A stretch of 64,000 nucleotides of DNA from Uranotaenia lowii (lineage: Eukaryota > Arthropoda > Insecta > Diptera > Culicidae). The stretch lies in contig NC_073691.1 of NCBI RefSeq assembly GCF_029784155.1, positions 61,207,746 through 61,271,745 on the forward strand. Direction: 5' to 3'. The first letter of the stretch is position 1; the number at the start of each line of letters is the position of its first letter. The notes beneath the pieces were generated by a model. That model was not told where the DNA came from and made no database searches. It worked only from the letters and a program-made list of their open reading frames with translations. The translations under genes were made by a program, and so were the position numbers. Of the stretch, positions 12,373-22,639 are shown piece after piece.

Positions 12373-12880
12373 CCCAACAAACATTTTTGTAGCTATATTC
12401 TGGTGCTGTTTTGATATACGTTCCATATATATTATCATTTTCGTGTGAAAGTTAAAAAAAAAACAGCATTTACCTACCAAAGTGGAGGCAAAATACATAC
12501 AAAAATTTCATTTCTTTCGAAAGCGACGAAAACTACACCAATTGGGTGTTATCCGACACCTTATTCGTACCTATCGGAAGAGTGCAAGAGAGCTCCAGAT
12601 TTCGCTTTCATAGCCGTCAAATCGTTGCCAGAGACAATATTTTCCAAATTTCTCATTGGTTAATATTATTCCCATCTGCTTTTTAGCCATTAGGCACTGC
12701 TGCAAAATCATTTAAAAAATTACAAATATAGCGTACTTTCTATCATATCCGATTTAATCTGACTTCAGACGACATTTTATACGATCTTTTCACTATGCAG
12801 TTGGAATTGCGATTCGCAACACCATAGTAAACGACTTAAGTTATCATTTCTGATACGATGACTACAGCACTTGATTGTGT
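12373..12880. repeat. Dispersed element 'E', copy 1 (in gypsy element)
   Basis: About 500 bp that matches, with moderate divergence, 22150-22570 joined to 25195-25345. Shared landmarks are GTGCTGTTTTGAT, CAAAGTGGAGGCAA, GACGAAAACTACACCAATTG and CTGACTTCAGACGAC. It lies between the RT and RNase H parts of the gypsy pol and so is an insertion there. The left end (CCCCCAACAAACATT) resembles the CCCAGCAAACATT ends of the element at 56071-57497, suggesting one broad family. The right end is not clear in this copy. Confidence 0.75.
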
Positions 12881-12904
12881 CGAACGACTTTTGCTGCTTA
12901 GGTC

Positions 12905-13190
12905 CCCACACCAGCGTTGCCAGATTGCAAACCGCTCAAGTCCGTAGGTTTGACGAAAATCGAAAAATGTACTGATTTTGGCAAAATGTAACTTGATGAC
13001 CTTTTTTTTTGGTCTTCAGTTAGAATTTTCATTTATCCGCAGAATCCCGTTCATTTTTTCGATAATCTGTAGAAATCCGTAGGAAATCCTGAAAGTCCGT
13101 AGATTTTGAGCATCGATCCGTAGCTCCGTAGAAATGCTTCAAATCCGTAGATCTACGGAGAAACCCGTAGATCTCCAAGGTAGATCCAAG
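12905..13190. repeat. ATCCGTAG-rich repeat block
   Basis: Begins with GTTGCCAGATTGCAAACC and contains many copies of (A)ATCCGTAG and its inverse (for example CCGTAGATCTACGG near 13147). The GTTGCCAGATTG start resembles the ends of the hAT-like MITE at 25622-26102. Only one end can be recognised. It interrupts the gypsy RT region. Confidence 0.5.
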
Positions 13191-13568
13191 GAACGAACGC
13201 AGTGAGCTTATATATTAAGGCTTTGGCGTATTACCAATTGCAGCCACCTTCTCCGGGTCATATTTTATGCCTTCAACATTAACGATGAATTGAAGATATT
13301 TTTTTTTTCAAGATCTTGAATACGTGTGAAAAGCGTGTCCAATTTTTGGACGTGTTTAGTATGCGTTTTACTGTAGATAAAGAAACGCATTCAGAAAATT
13401 ATCTAGGTTAGAAATCATGTTCGCAATGAGTTGCTGGAAGGGGTCTGGAGCAGATTCACGCCAGGTGATAATGCCAATCAGTTGTAGACGTTGCAGCTCT
13501 GCATTGACCTTTTCGACAGCATAAAAAGGCACGGGTAATTTCTGTCTAAATACCGGTTGTGCATTGGG

Positions 13569-14160
13569 TTACAGGAATAGTTGAGCTTTCGTTTTCCGGC
13601 AAAGTCCAAGGCCTTCCCTGAAAACTTCAAGGAAACGGATAATGTATCGATTCAAAGAAACTGGAATGGGATTGGAACGATTTACCTGGTTGCATACACT
13701 AGCCAGAGGTTGGTCCCACAAATAGAAGGCATCGATGAAATCCAATCCCAGAAAGTTCAGGCCCTTCACATATGTGACGTAACAAATTCCTTGCCTGCTG
13801 TCTTTTTTGATTCGAAAAATTTCTCCCAAGATTCTTTGGATATGATTGTTATATCTGATCCAAGATTAAGCTGCGGCTTCATTACTTGGTCGTTGATTGT
13901 AGTTGTGACATACTTCCGGAGATGTTGAATCTGGTTAATGGAGTGAATTTGGTTGGCTTGAGCTGGTTTCTTTTTCATGGTCCCTTGGTATGGCTGTTTG
14001 TTGTTCGGTTTTGTGGCACCACGAATGGAGTTACAATATCCATCCTTGTGACCTTGCTGATTACACTGTTTGCACACATGTGTCGTATACGTGCAGTCTT
14101 TGACAAAGTGCATAGCACCATATTGCCAACAGGGTGAGCGTGGTAACGGGGTTTCTGTCG
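13569..14160 (-). pseudogene. gypsy gag zinc knuckles, protease and start of RT (broken)
   Basis: The - strand encodes a complete CCHC knuckle, CKQCNQQGHKDGYC, preceded by a second one in which one Cys is replaced by Tyr. Downstream is a retropepsin-like stretch reading LNLGSDITIIS, where the family normally has D-T/S-G before SDIT; the catalytic Asp-Thr is missing here. A shifted frame then gives a pre-RT segment with LGLDFIDAFYLWD (family equivalent: the LGLDWI...LW region) leading into RT near 13600. The knuckles bind genomic RNA in the particle and the protease would mature the polyprotein. Loss of the protease Asp and the frameshift make it non-functional. Confidence 0.75.
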
Positions 14161-14446
14161 TATCGGACTGGTTAACTCTCTTGTGTGCTATGATCTAGAG
14201 TTTGGATTCTGACTCCTTCGACATTTAGTTGATTATGGATACGAATCCTCGTTGAAATTTGGGATTCGGGACAGGAATTCGTGGTACAATTGCCTTAACC
14301 AAATGAGATCAATTTTAAGATTTCTGTTGGTACGGAATCATTTCCCAACTATAGGTAAAGTATAGAAATTCGTAATTAAATTTCATGAGAGCAGACTTCA
14401 AAGAACAACTTTTCGTCGAAAATGAAAATAATCGTGTGTCTTTCTG

Positions 14447-14634
14447 GGGCTTGTGATATAGCTCAGTTGGCAAGTTAGTTGCTTCCTGAGCCGATGTCCG
14501 TGAGTTCGAGCCCAAGAGTAAACATCGAACACAGTTGTACCGGATAAGTTTTTCAATAACTGTCCGCCAACTGCAACGTTGATATAAGTCGCGAATGCCA
14601 TAAAGATGGTAAAACGACTATAATCGAAAAAAAA
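14447..14634 (+). mobile_element. tRNA-derived SINE with 13-bp target duplication
   Basis: A 188-bp insertion flanked by perfect 13-bp direct repeats GTGTGTCTTTCTG (14434-14446 and 14635-14647). The head has an A box, TAGCTCAGTTGG (about 14459-14470), and a B box, GAGTTCGAGCC (about 14502-14512), as in a tRNA gene. The body is tRNA-unrelated and the tail is A-rich (TCGAAAAAAAA). These are the hallmarks of a Pol III-transcribed, LINE-mobilised SINE. Mosquito SINEs of this kind (for example Feilai) are known; I cannot assign the family. Confidence 0.9.
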
Positions 14635-14647
14635 GTGTGTCTTTCTG

Positions 14648-15923
14648 CAACCCTGGAAAGATTGAAGCCGGTCCTTCCAAGGAACCATTTCTTTGTCGCC
14701 CACCAACATCGCCCGGCTCGATTTCAGTGGCACGCAAAACCTAATTGATGACCTCATCGTGCTACCTCGTTTAACGACCTTATTATGAACCTACGAACCA
14801 AAATGGTCAAACTGAAACGGTTCCAGTTCGTTACAGACCCACACATGGCTTAGCACGCGGACGCGCTTACCTTGCCCAGTGACCAAAAATGTCATCCGCA
14901 CCTACTCATATCTGATATCGAAGTAAAGTTCCTCCAACAAGTTAATTCGAAACGTCACCTACGCATGTACCACCCGCACTGTTTTTTTTAGATAATACTT
15001 ACCATAACCAAACCATATGGTTGCATCCCTCGAAAGCAATGGAACAAAATGTTTGAAGCACTCCGCCGCGTCGTCTTTCGATTCAATCTTCTCGAGGTTT
15101 ATGTCATCGATCGATCTGACGCCATCGCGTCGTCGTCGCGTCATGAAACCAGCTCATCGCAATGTCAAGCTACAGCGTGATTGGTGAATGAGACTAGAAA
15201 TCCTAACAATGATTTGTTCTGTATTTTTGTCTCGATGCGTAACTTTGAGCGAGATGAAAACGAAAAACAAAACTTCTTGGCAGATCTGCCTTTTAAATCT
15301 CGGAGCTCAGTTGCGGGTATAAACAAACATTTGGCCCGGTTCCAGATTGAAAACATTTAAACAGTCGTTCGGCTTTGTTTCGAATGATATAACATTCTTC
15401 GAACGCCTTCAAACAATTCTAAAATTTGCTAAAAAATCACTAATAACATTATTTTAGAATGTTCAATCAAATATAGTGACGTACACGTACATAAGTCAAT
15501 TTAATCTAGCTAGACAGTACCGTTGTGACGATTGTTGGGATAATCAAATTTTCATTCAAGCGCCAGGCTTTGTCAACTTGTGCCATTGTGAATCCACAGT
15601 CAGTGAGCATTACTTCAGTAGGTATCCGCAAAAGATACACTGAATATTGGCAAGTGTCCGCCACCCGTACAATAACGGCAAAATTGAAAACATTTAATCG
15701 ATCGATAGAATCTGCCAATTAGCATGTCGCGACGATGATGACGTGATTCGATTGTACATATGAGGGTTTTTTTCAGTCATCACTTTTGGTTCACATTTTG
15801 TTGAATGGTCGTGCAGTGGTGTTAAATTAGACCAATTATCTACTATCTCACGAAATTTGATTTTGAATTATTTTTAGAACCACCCTATTGAAAAATGACT
15901 GGACCACCTCAGTGAAATAAATA
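14648..15923. other. Unassigned sequence
   Basis: Short ORFs on both strands (for example 14959-15144 and 15506-15718, both -) show no recognisable domain or splice structure. The part up to about 15150 is less AT-rich and may be the gag region of the neighbouring gypsy element, but I see no motif to prove it. Confidence 0.4.
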
Positions 15924-17341
15924 CACTCAGAGGAAATCTTATTATAAATTTCATAAGATACATCTTATGAACCACTTTTTTGCGTCCAAACTAATTATTC
16001 ATAAGAGTCTTATGAAATTCTTTCAATTGTCATACGATGTTCTTATGAAAAATAGAAGAAACGGCATTGTGAAAAAATGATGAACACATTCATTCATAGC
16101 ATCAGTTTTTTTTTCATCATCTAACACACTCAGAGGAAATCTTATTATAAATTTCATAAGATACATCTTATGAACCACTTTTTTGCGTCCAAACTAATTT
16201 TTCATAAGAGTCTTATGAAATTCTTTCAATTTTCATACGATGTTCTTATGAAAAATAGAAGAAACGGCATTGTGAAAAAATGATGAACACATTCATTCAT
16301 AGCATCAGTTTTTTTTTCATATTCTAACAGTACGAAGCAATCGCCAGTTCATAGTTATTATAGTTTTCCTTTAATGTTAAATGTTATTGTTATCCCCGGA
16401 ATGGTAAGTTCGATTTGATGTTTTTGGTGTGAACGTTGAATATATTAGTAAACTAAAATACATTATTTGTTTACTTTTCAGCAAGCTGATCGGCAATAAA
16501 CGAAAGGTCGAAGGTTTAGATGCGGCAAAAAAAAACTTTGATGGAGCCGTCTGTTGATGGTGACAATGCAGGATTTAATTTTAAACGAATTTGGCAAACA
16601 ATAAAGTGAATGTTTTCAGCACGAAATATCGAGAATTTTTCTTATTAGAAAGTGATTTACTGTTTCCATAAGAATCTCTTATGAAAAGCAACAACCTCTC
16701 ATTGAAGTAGGCGTTCATCTTCAGAATTCATTCGCGTCATAAGACAATCTTATGAATTTCATTAATTTTTCTTATGGCGCCACTTCATAAGAGAATCTTA
16801 TGGCATACATAATAGTATTTTTTTGAGTGCAGTACGAAGCAATCGCCAGTTCATAGTTATTATAGTTTTCCTTCAATGTTAAATGATATTGTTATCTCCG
16901 GAATGGTAAGTTCGATTTGATGTTTTTGGTGTGAACGTTGAATATATTTGTAAACTAAAATACATTATTTGTTTACTTTTCAGCAAGCTGATCGGCAAAA
17001 AACGAAAGGTCGAAGATTAAGATGCGGCAAAAAAAACTTTGATGGAGCCGTCTGTTGATGCGCTGCTGATGGTGACCATGAAGAATTTAATTTTAAACAA
17101 ATTTGGCTAACAATAAAGTGAATGTTTTCAGCATGAAATATCGAGAAATTTTCTTATTAGAAAGTGATTTACTGTTTCCATAAGAATCTCTTATGAAAAG
17201 CAACAACCTCTCATTGAAGTAGGCGTTCATCTTCAGAATTCATTCGCGTCATAAGACAATCTTATGAATTTCATTAATTTTTCTTATGGCGCCACTTCAT
17301 AAGAGAATCTTATGGCATACATAATAGTATTTTTCTGAGTG
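15924..17341. mobile_element. Self-nested MITE, outer copy
   Basis: The outer ends are CACTCAGA at 15924 and TCTGAGTG at 17341, flanked by TA on both sides (15922-15923, 17342-17343). The organisation is A-A-B-B: A (203 bp) at 15924 and 16127, B (about 505 bp) at 16329 and 16831. This is what results when one about 0.7-kb copy inserts between the A and B parts of another copy. Many palindromic TCATAAGA / TCTTATGA motifs occur. No transposase is visible. Confidence 0.85.
16127..16829. mobile_element. Self-nested MITE, inner copy
   Basis: A complete 703-bp copy running from CACTCAGA to GAGTG, flanked by a 2-bp CA duplication (16125-16126 and 16830-16831). Removing it together with one CA restores an uninterrupted outer copy of about 713 bp. 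The B part contains a segment with intron-like borders: AATG followed by GTAAGT, about 90 bases, then TTTACTTTTCAG. In the outer copy the bases after CAG stay open for about 24 codons, but not in the inner copy. Confidence 0.85.
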
Positions 17342-17395
17342 TATATTTGAGATGCATCATGTCTTATATTGAAATGTCATGTTGACATGTCGTTT

Positions 17396-17760
17396 AGCTT
17401 AGCTTAGCTTAGCTTGATTGACTACCCACATCCACCTTAAATCATTGAGCTTGAAATGCAACATGCAATATAATCTCAATCAGTAGTTCTTTATAAGCTT
17501 CGTGAATCTTTTAATGTATTTTATCGATATTAAAGCAAACGCATTTCAAATTCCATGATCGCAGGCGCGGCTCAGTAGAACTAATTCCACATCGCCAATG
17601 GTTGCTACTCCGTGATTGACCGAGGCCATCAATTTTGTCCAGAGGTCAAATGAATGGTATCTGGGATTGCCAGCACATTCACAATGAACAAAACTGATGC
17701 TCTCTCTTTATATACATCAATAACGGCGCCGGCCACGTCCTAGTAGTCAATGGATAGAAG
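17396..17760 (+). repeat. Dispersed repeat with TTAGC-tract, copy 1
   Basis: Begins with four tandem AGCTT units and matches 52931-53270 in the same orientation. The best conserved parts are CCACCTTAAATCATTGA, ATGGTTGCTACTCCGTGATT and GGCGCCGGCCACGTCCTAGT. A reading frame open in copy 2 has a stop early in this copy, so it is not conserved coding sequence. It is probably a SINE or the 3' part of a LINE; family unknown. Confidence 0.7.
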
Positions 17761-20700
17761 GAAATTAGAGAAAAGGGATTGAAAGAATAATAATTCACAC
17801 TTTAGGACCGAGGTCACCTCTGCATCCTAGCAAAACAATTTTTTGTGTGGATTGGGTAAAAGGATTTGATCAGGATACACTTTTGACTAGTGTTATGCAA
17901 TCTGGGTTAAAATTCTATTGTCTTAAGCTCCTGTGATTTCGTATTGAAACTCTTCAATTCAGATAATTTTTGAATAACTACATAAATAAAATTTTATTAG
18001 ATATCAGAGGAGCTACCATAACAAGTTTTCGCATAATTAACTCCCTGCCTCAAACCAAATTTAGTTTTCACTAAAACCCGAAACATTTTTTGATAAAATT
18101 AAGTTGATCGTCAAATTGTAGAAGATTTGAGTTTCGAAATAATAATGGGTTGATCACATTCTTTACGATATTTAAACTAACTTTCTATTTTATTTTCGGT
18201 GAATAACATGCTAGTGGCAAATATATTATAATCAACAATGGTGATTTCAGCATGCTTCATATACTTCAGTAGCCTTTATTTTCTATTGAAACTCCTGAAG
18301 ATTATTTCTATTGAAACTCTTGTTGATACTATCTTGAACCAAAAAAGGTTCTGGCAAACAAAAATTAAAAGGATAGTTCATGTCAGGACTCGTTAACTTT
18401 TTTTTGTTAATAAGCTCACATTCGGAATACATTTTCAATTAATAAAACTGTAAGCTAGTAATAAATGTCTTTCTGAAAGTCTTATTTCTTTGACCGATTT
18501 GAAAGAAAACTAAAATTCTGAAATTATTATCTGCTCACTAGTTTCTTACTTATTTGTCAGTTTCAATGTTAAAAATTTAAATAAAGTTGAATAATAACTA
18601 TTTAAGACTTCATGACTAACTGATTGAAGACTTCCTGGAAAATTAAAGCTTTTGAGTGTATCAAAAAAAAATAACTGAAATTTTAAATGAAACTTAATTC
18701 ATAATGCAGAGTTTTGAATGTTTTCCGGATAATCTTTTCTTAAACTAAACAAGCTTGGTTCTTAAATAAAACAGTCAAAATCGATTCAAATATTTTAACG
18801 AATTCTTTAAAAAAAACGTTCCAGTAACCGCAATGGATAGGTGGAAAATTAATAAACTTTTTTATATTTTCCATCCACCACCTACTGAAATAGCTAGTCT
18901 TTTCTCAAATAACATTCATTACCTCTTTTCACTAATTGTCAGACATCAAAATTATAAACTAACATTTTAGAGCAGCATTTTAGAAAGAAAATCACGTGCC
19001 CGAAACGTAACGCGAGGAGAAACGAACTGTTCATCAACCGATAAATATTAAAGTGTGAAAATATTGAAAGATATTAGCTCCTGATTAATTTTTCGCAGCT
19101 TTTAGCTTTTAAGCTTTTGATAGATTTTCTAAATGCTGAGAGTACGAAGCATCCTCTTTTAATTTCTCCTTTCATTTTTACATATCGTGATCGTTTTTAA
19201 AACTGATGGATGGCAGGTTGCTCCTAATGTGCACTAAACTTTACAGGATCATTTAATTTTTCATATTTTATCACAAATCATAAATCATGAAAAAAATTTC
19301 AGGTATTTCGGCAGGAGAAAAAAACAAAAAACTTTCGCTCTTCCAGTTGTTTGAATATTCGAAAAAATTGTCAAATTTTACAAGAAAATACCTTGAAACT
19401 TATTTATTTCCCCCTTCTGGATTTTCGGAAGGAAGGGGGGAGGTTGACAAAAGCAGAAATTTAAATTCGTTCCGGCTTTATTCGAAAGTTGTAAACTACG
19501 TTTGGTTTTTTTGGTCGAAGAAACATGAAAGTGATTAAGCTTTTGATCGTTAATCGTAAACGAACAATTTCTCAGCAGATTTTCATGTAAAAGTTTTTGA
19601 AAATGATTAAACATCCTCTTAAAATAAACGATTTACGAAATCTTCGATACAAAAACCTATTTACGGGCGTTCCGTTAGAATACAATAAATGTGATGACAA
19701 TGTAAAGATAAAAAATGGTACTTAGCTTTGAGTCCCGGTCCACGAACTGTTAAATCCCTTCATCTATACCTCCTTCATCTTTAGTGCAGTCTTTAGTCCG
19801 GAGGTCCAAGGCGCCTGATTTGAAGCTTGACAATAGATCAGGGAACTGGAAACCTGAGCAGCACAAATCCATCTGCCAAATCACAGCTTATCCGGCTTCA
19901 TTTCCCGTTGCACCAAACCAACTTAATCGAAACTTCAAAAAAATTTCAATTTGTTGAAAACTTCCTGTCATGTTGACATGTCGTTTGAAGCCCAAAAAGT
20001 CGAACTTGAAATTTCGATATTCCCAATTTCCTTGTTCGTGTTCGTGTTCGTTGCTTATGTTTTTTGTAGTCACGGGCTCGCAAGGCCTGCAGCTAACCCC
20101 ACTATCTCGCAGGAGGACCGTCGTGATGTTGCTGTTTTGGGTCCCCAACACCACCAAGATGTTGTTGCACTCCGCACGCCGCTCCTGACATGGAGATATG
20201 ACCACTACCCGAAGGTTGGGTGTATGGGGTCTCGAGTTGCACATTGTCTACCGTTCACTAGCATAGTTCACTAGAGTAAAAACATCGAAACTTAGAGCGC
20301 TTTGAGGCACCACACCCAAAATCAAGTCCGATTGAGCTGAAATTTTTTACAGGTCAATTTTTTAGGCCAACCTGCAATATGTACATTAGGGAGGAAATGG
20401 ATGTATGGGAAAAATGTCATGATCGAATTTTGAAAATTGACCATATACATTTTGTAGATTGGCGCAAAATACAGCCCTGTACAAAATTACAGCTCAATTG
20501 GATTTTATTTATACCGTATTTGTTTATGCCGAGTTTGAATTTGTTTATGCACTAGTGTTGCACTGGTGCACCACTAGGTGCTGTCAAACTGTTTATTTAT
20601 TCGGACGGTGTTGCACTGGTTTTGACCTGGTGTTGCACTGCCATCGGGCGGTAGTGCCCCGAAAATTTTGTCAGTGTTGCGAGAGAGCGTGTGAGTGAGT

Positions 20701-20789
20701 GAGGTAGCAATACACTGGTGTTTTTGTCGGGTACGGTGGATCACTGATCGAGAGGAGAAAACACATACGGTATTATTTAGGGTTTCATA
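17761..20789. other. Unassigned AT-rich sequence
   Basis: No gene supported. A short imperfect palindrome with C5-6/G6 arms lies at 19411-19441. A 21-base string (17375-17395) just before the TTAGC repeat recurs near 19968-19988. GTGTTGCACTGG-type short repeats occur at 20550-20640. Confidence 0.45.
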
Positions 20790-21181
20790 AGCCTAGTCCC
20801 CACTAGGAGACGGTTCGTCTCGAGACGGTCGCAGGGTCTCCCATTTTCTTCGGGAGACACTGAGACCGTCTCAGGTTTCCAACAACAACAACAGATAACA
20901 AATTTCGTCTCATAACAAAAATCGCAGTTCATGTTGCCTAGTGTGGACCAAGGTGTGTATATATACAGGAGGTGTTACCGAATATCGAATTCCCGACTCA
21001 GCCATTTTGGCTATGTAGGCTATGCAACTATGCGGAACTCATGAACTTTGTTTACCAACCAACCACAGAAAAGCTGAGCAAAAAATAAACAAACTCATTG
21101 AGAGCCCTGCTCACTCCTCGCCTACTTACTGTGAAAGTCGGAGAACCTAGTGTATCTAAAGACCTTGGTGTGGACTAGGCT
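20790..21181. mobile_element. MITE-like element with AGCCTAGTCC ends
   Basis: 392 bp bounded by inverted AGCCTAGTCC(C/A)CAC ends, with ATA on both flanks. Part of it (about 20950-21165) matches 61750-61985 in inverted orientation. There is no coding content. The target-site length is ambiguous, so the superfamily is not assigned. Confidence 0.6.
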
Positions 21182-21247
21182 ATATAATTTACGAGCTCTT
21201 GGAATGATAGAAGTAGCTTGTTTTTGACTCGGCTTCGGCTTGTTCTG

Positions 21248-21905
21248 CTTCTTATATCGGTATCGATTTTTGAAAAGGGCGTATGCGCCATCTGTAAACA
21301 AATCCAGTTACTAGCATAAACGTATTAAATTTTCTATTTTACATCTAAAAATATTCCAGTGTATTTGAATTTGATTTTAAAAAAAAAGGCAATCACGAAT
21401 CCTTCATTCCGGGGCGAAAAGTAATTTTTGTATATTTTCATCTGGCGAGGATTTTCCCCCTCCAAATTTCATCGCGCGTACAAAAAGGAATAAAATGGAT
21501 TTTAGAATGGTTATGTGTTAAAATGTGCAAATATGATCAGTAAGATTACTTTTAGGTGCTTTGCAAAATTGGCCGAAATATTGCTTCTGTCGTAAGTGAT
21601 CCAAAAGGCTAACAGTCATTCTGGATTTCTAAAGGGTGCTCGCATTTTGGCGAATAGACTAAATGAGAAAACAAAAGGGCCAAAAAACCAATTTATTCTT
21701 TCTTCACGTAACAATTACGGAAAACTTGTATTCACATATTGCGGAATGAAATTATGCGTATTTTTAAGGAGTTTATGCACTTAGTTAGAAAACTGATAAG
21801 ATACAGTGAAATAGCGAATTAATTGTATTTTTTTGAAACTTCAAATGCGTTTTTTCAAAATAGAGTACGTATTAGCCTTTTCAAAAATCGATACTGATAT
21901 GTCTT
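21248..21905. repeat. Inverted-repeat-bounded segment (possible MITE)
   Basis: About 27-bp imperfect inverted repeats built on GTATCGATTTTTGAAAAGG lie at about 21248-21280 and 21866-21903 and enclose about 600 bp without coding signal. No clear target duplication. Confidence 0.45.
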
Positions 21906-22639
21906 AAGACCCAATCTAATCTTGGCACGATGGACCGTGCTGATAGGGGATCTACATTTTTGGACACATCCTGAACTGAGTCAGTTTTCTTACGAGCGTT
22001 AGCAAACATGACTTTCCGGTACAAAGTTTTGTCCACCGGACCGGACCGCCCTTATTTTTTTAAAACCACGAAGATGCTTTTCTCTCCATACTTCTGAATT
22101 TAATTTCAGACCGCTCCAATGATTACTTCTTCCATTGTCGTCCATTCAGCGAAATGTATTATTTTAGTAGCTACATATATTCTTGTGCTGTTTTGATGTA
22201 CATATGTTCTATATACATTATAGAAAGATCGTATTAGAGTTGAAAAAAACACCATTCACCTTCCAAAGTGGAGGCAATATACATACATGAATTCCATTTA
22301 TTTCTTAGGCGACGAAAACTACACCAATTGGGCGCTATCCGCCACCTTATTCATACCTATCGGAAGAATACGAGAGAGCTCATGGTTTTGCTCTCATAGA
22401 TCCTTCAAATGGTTGCCAGCGACAATATTTTCCAGTTCTCTCATTGGTCAATATTACTCAATTCCCATCTGGTTTTTTGCCATCTAGATACTCTGCTCGT
22501 TGCAGAGAGAACATGACGATGATTTTCTCACTTAAAGCCACCGCGAGAGCAAAATCATTTCAAAATTTACAAATTTACAATTCTTCTCTGAAGGTCACCG
22601 ACAGATGCTACTACCTATCAGTACTTATCGTCCAACACC

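Larger units (their letters stand above)
9670..14160 (-). mobile_element. Decayed Ty3/gypsy retrotransposon (gag knuckle to integrase)
   Basis: A retrotransposon polyprotein lies on the - strand in canonical order. From high to low coordinate: CCHC nucleocapsid knuckles (14010-14130), protease region (about 13830-13880), reverse transcriptase (about 13240-13800), RNase H (12290-12365, continuing 10640-10953), integrase zinc-binding domain (10210-10510) and a C-terminal extension (9670-9990). Protease-RT-RNase H-integrase order is the Ty3/gypsy order. It is interrupted by DD37E copy B (10954-12287) and by another dispersed element (about 12373-12880), and has many stops. I found no LTRs. Confidence 0.85.
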
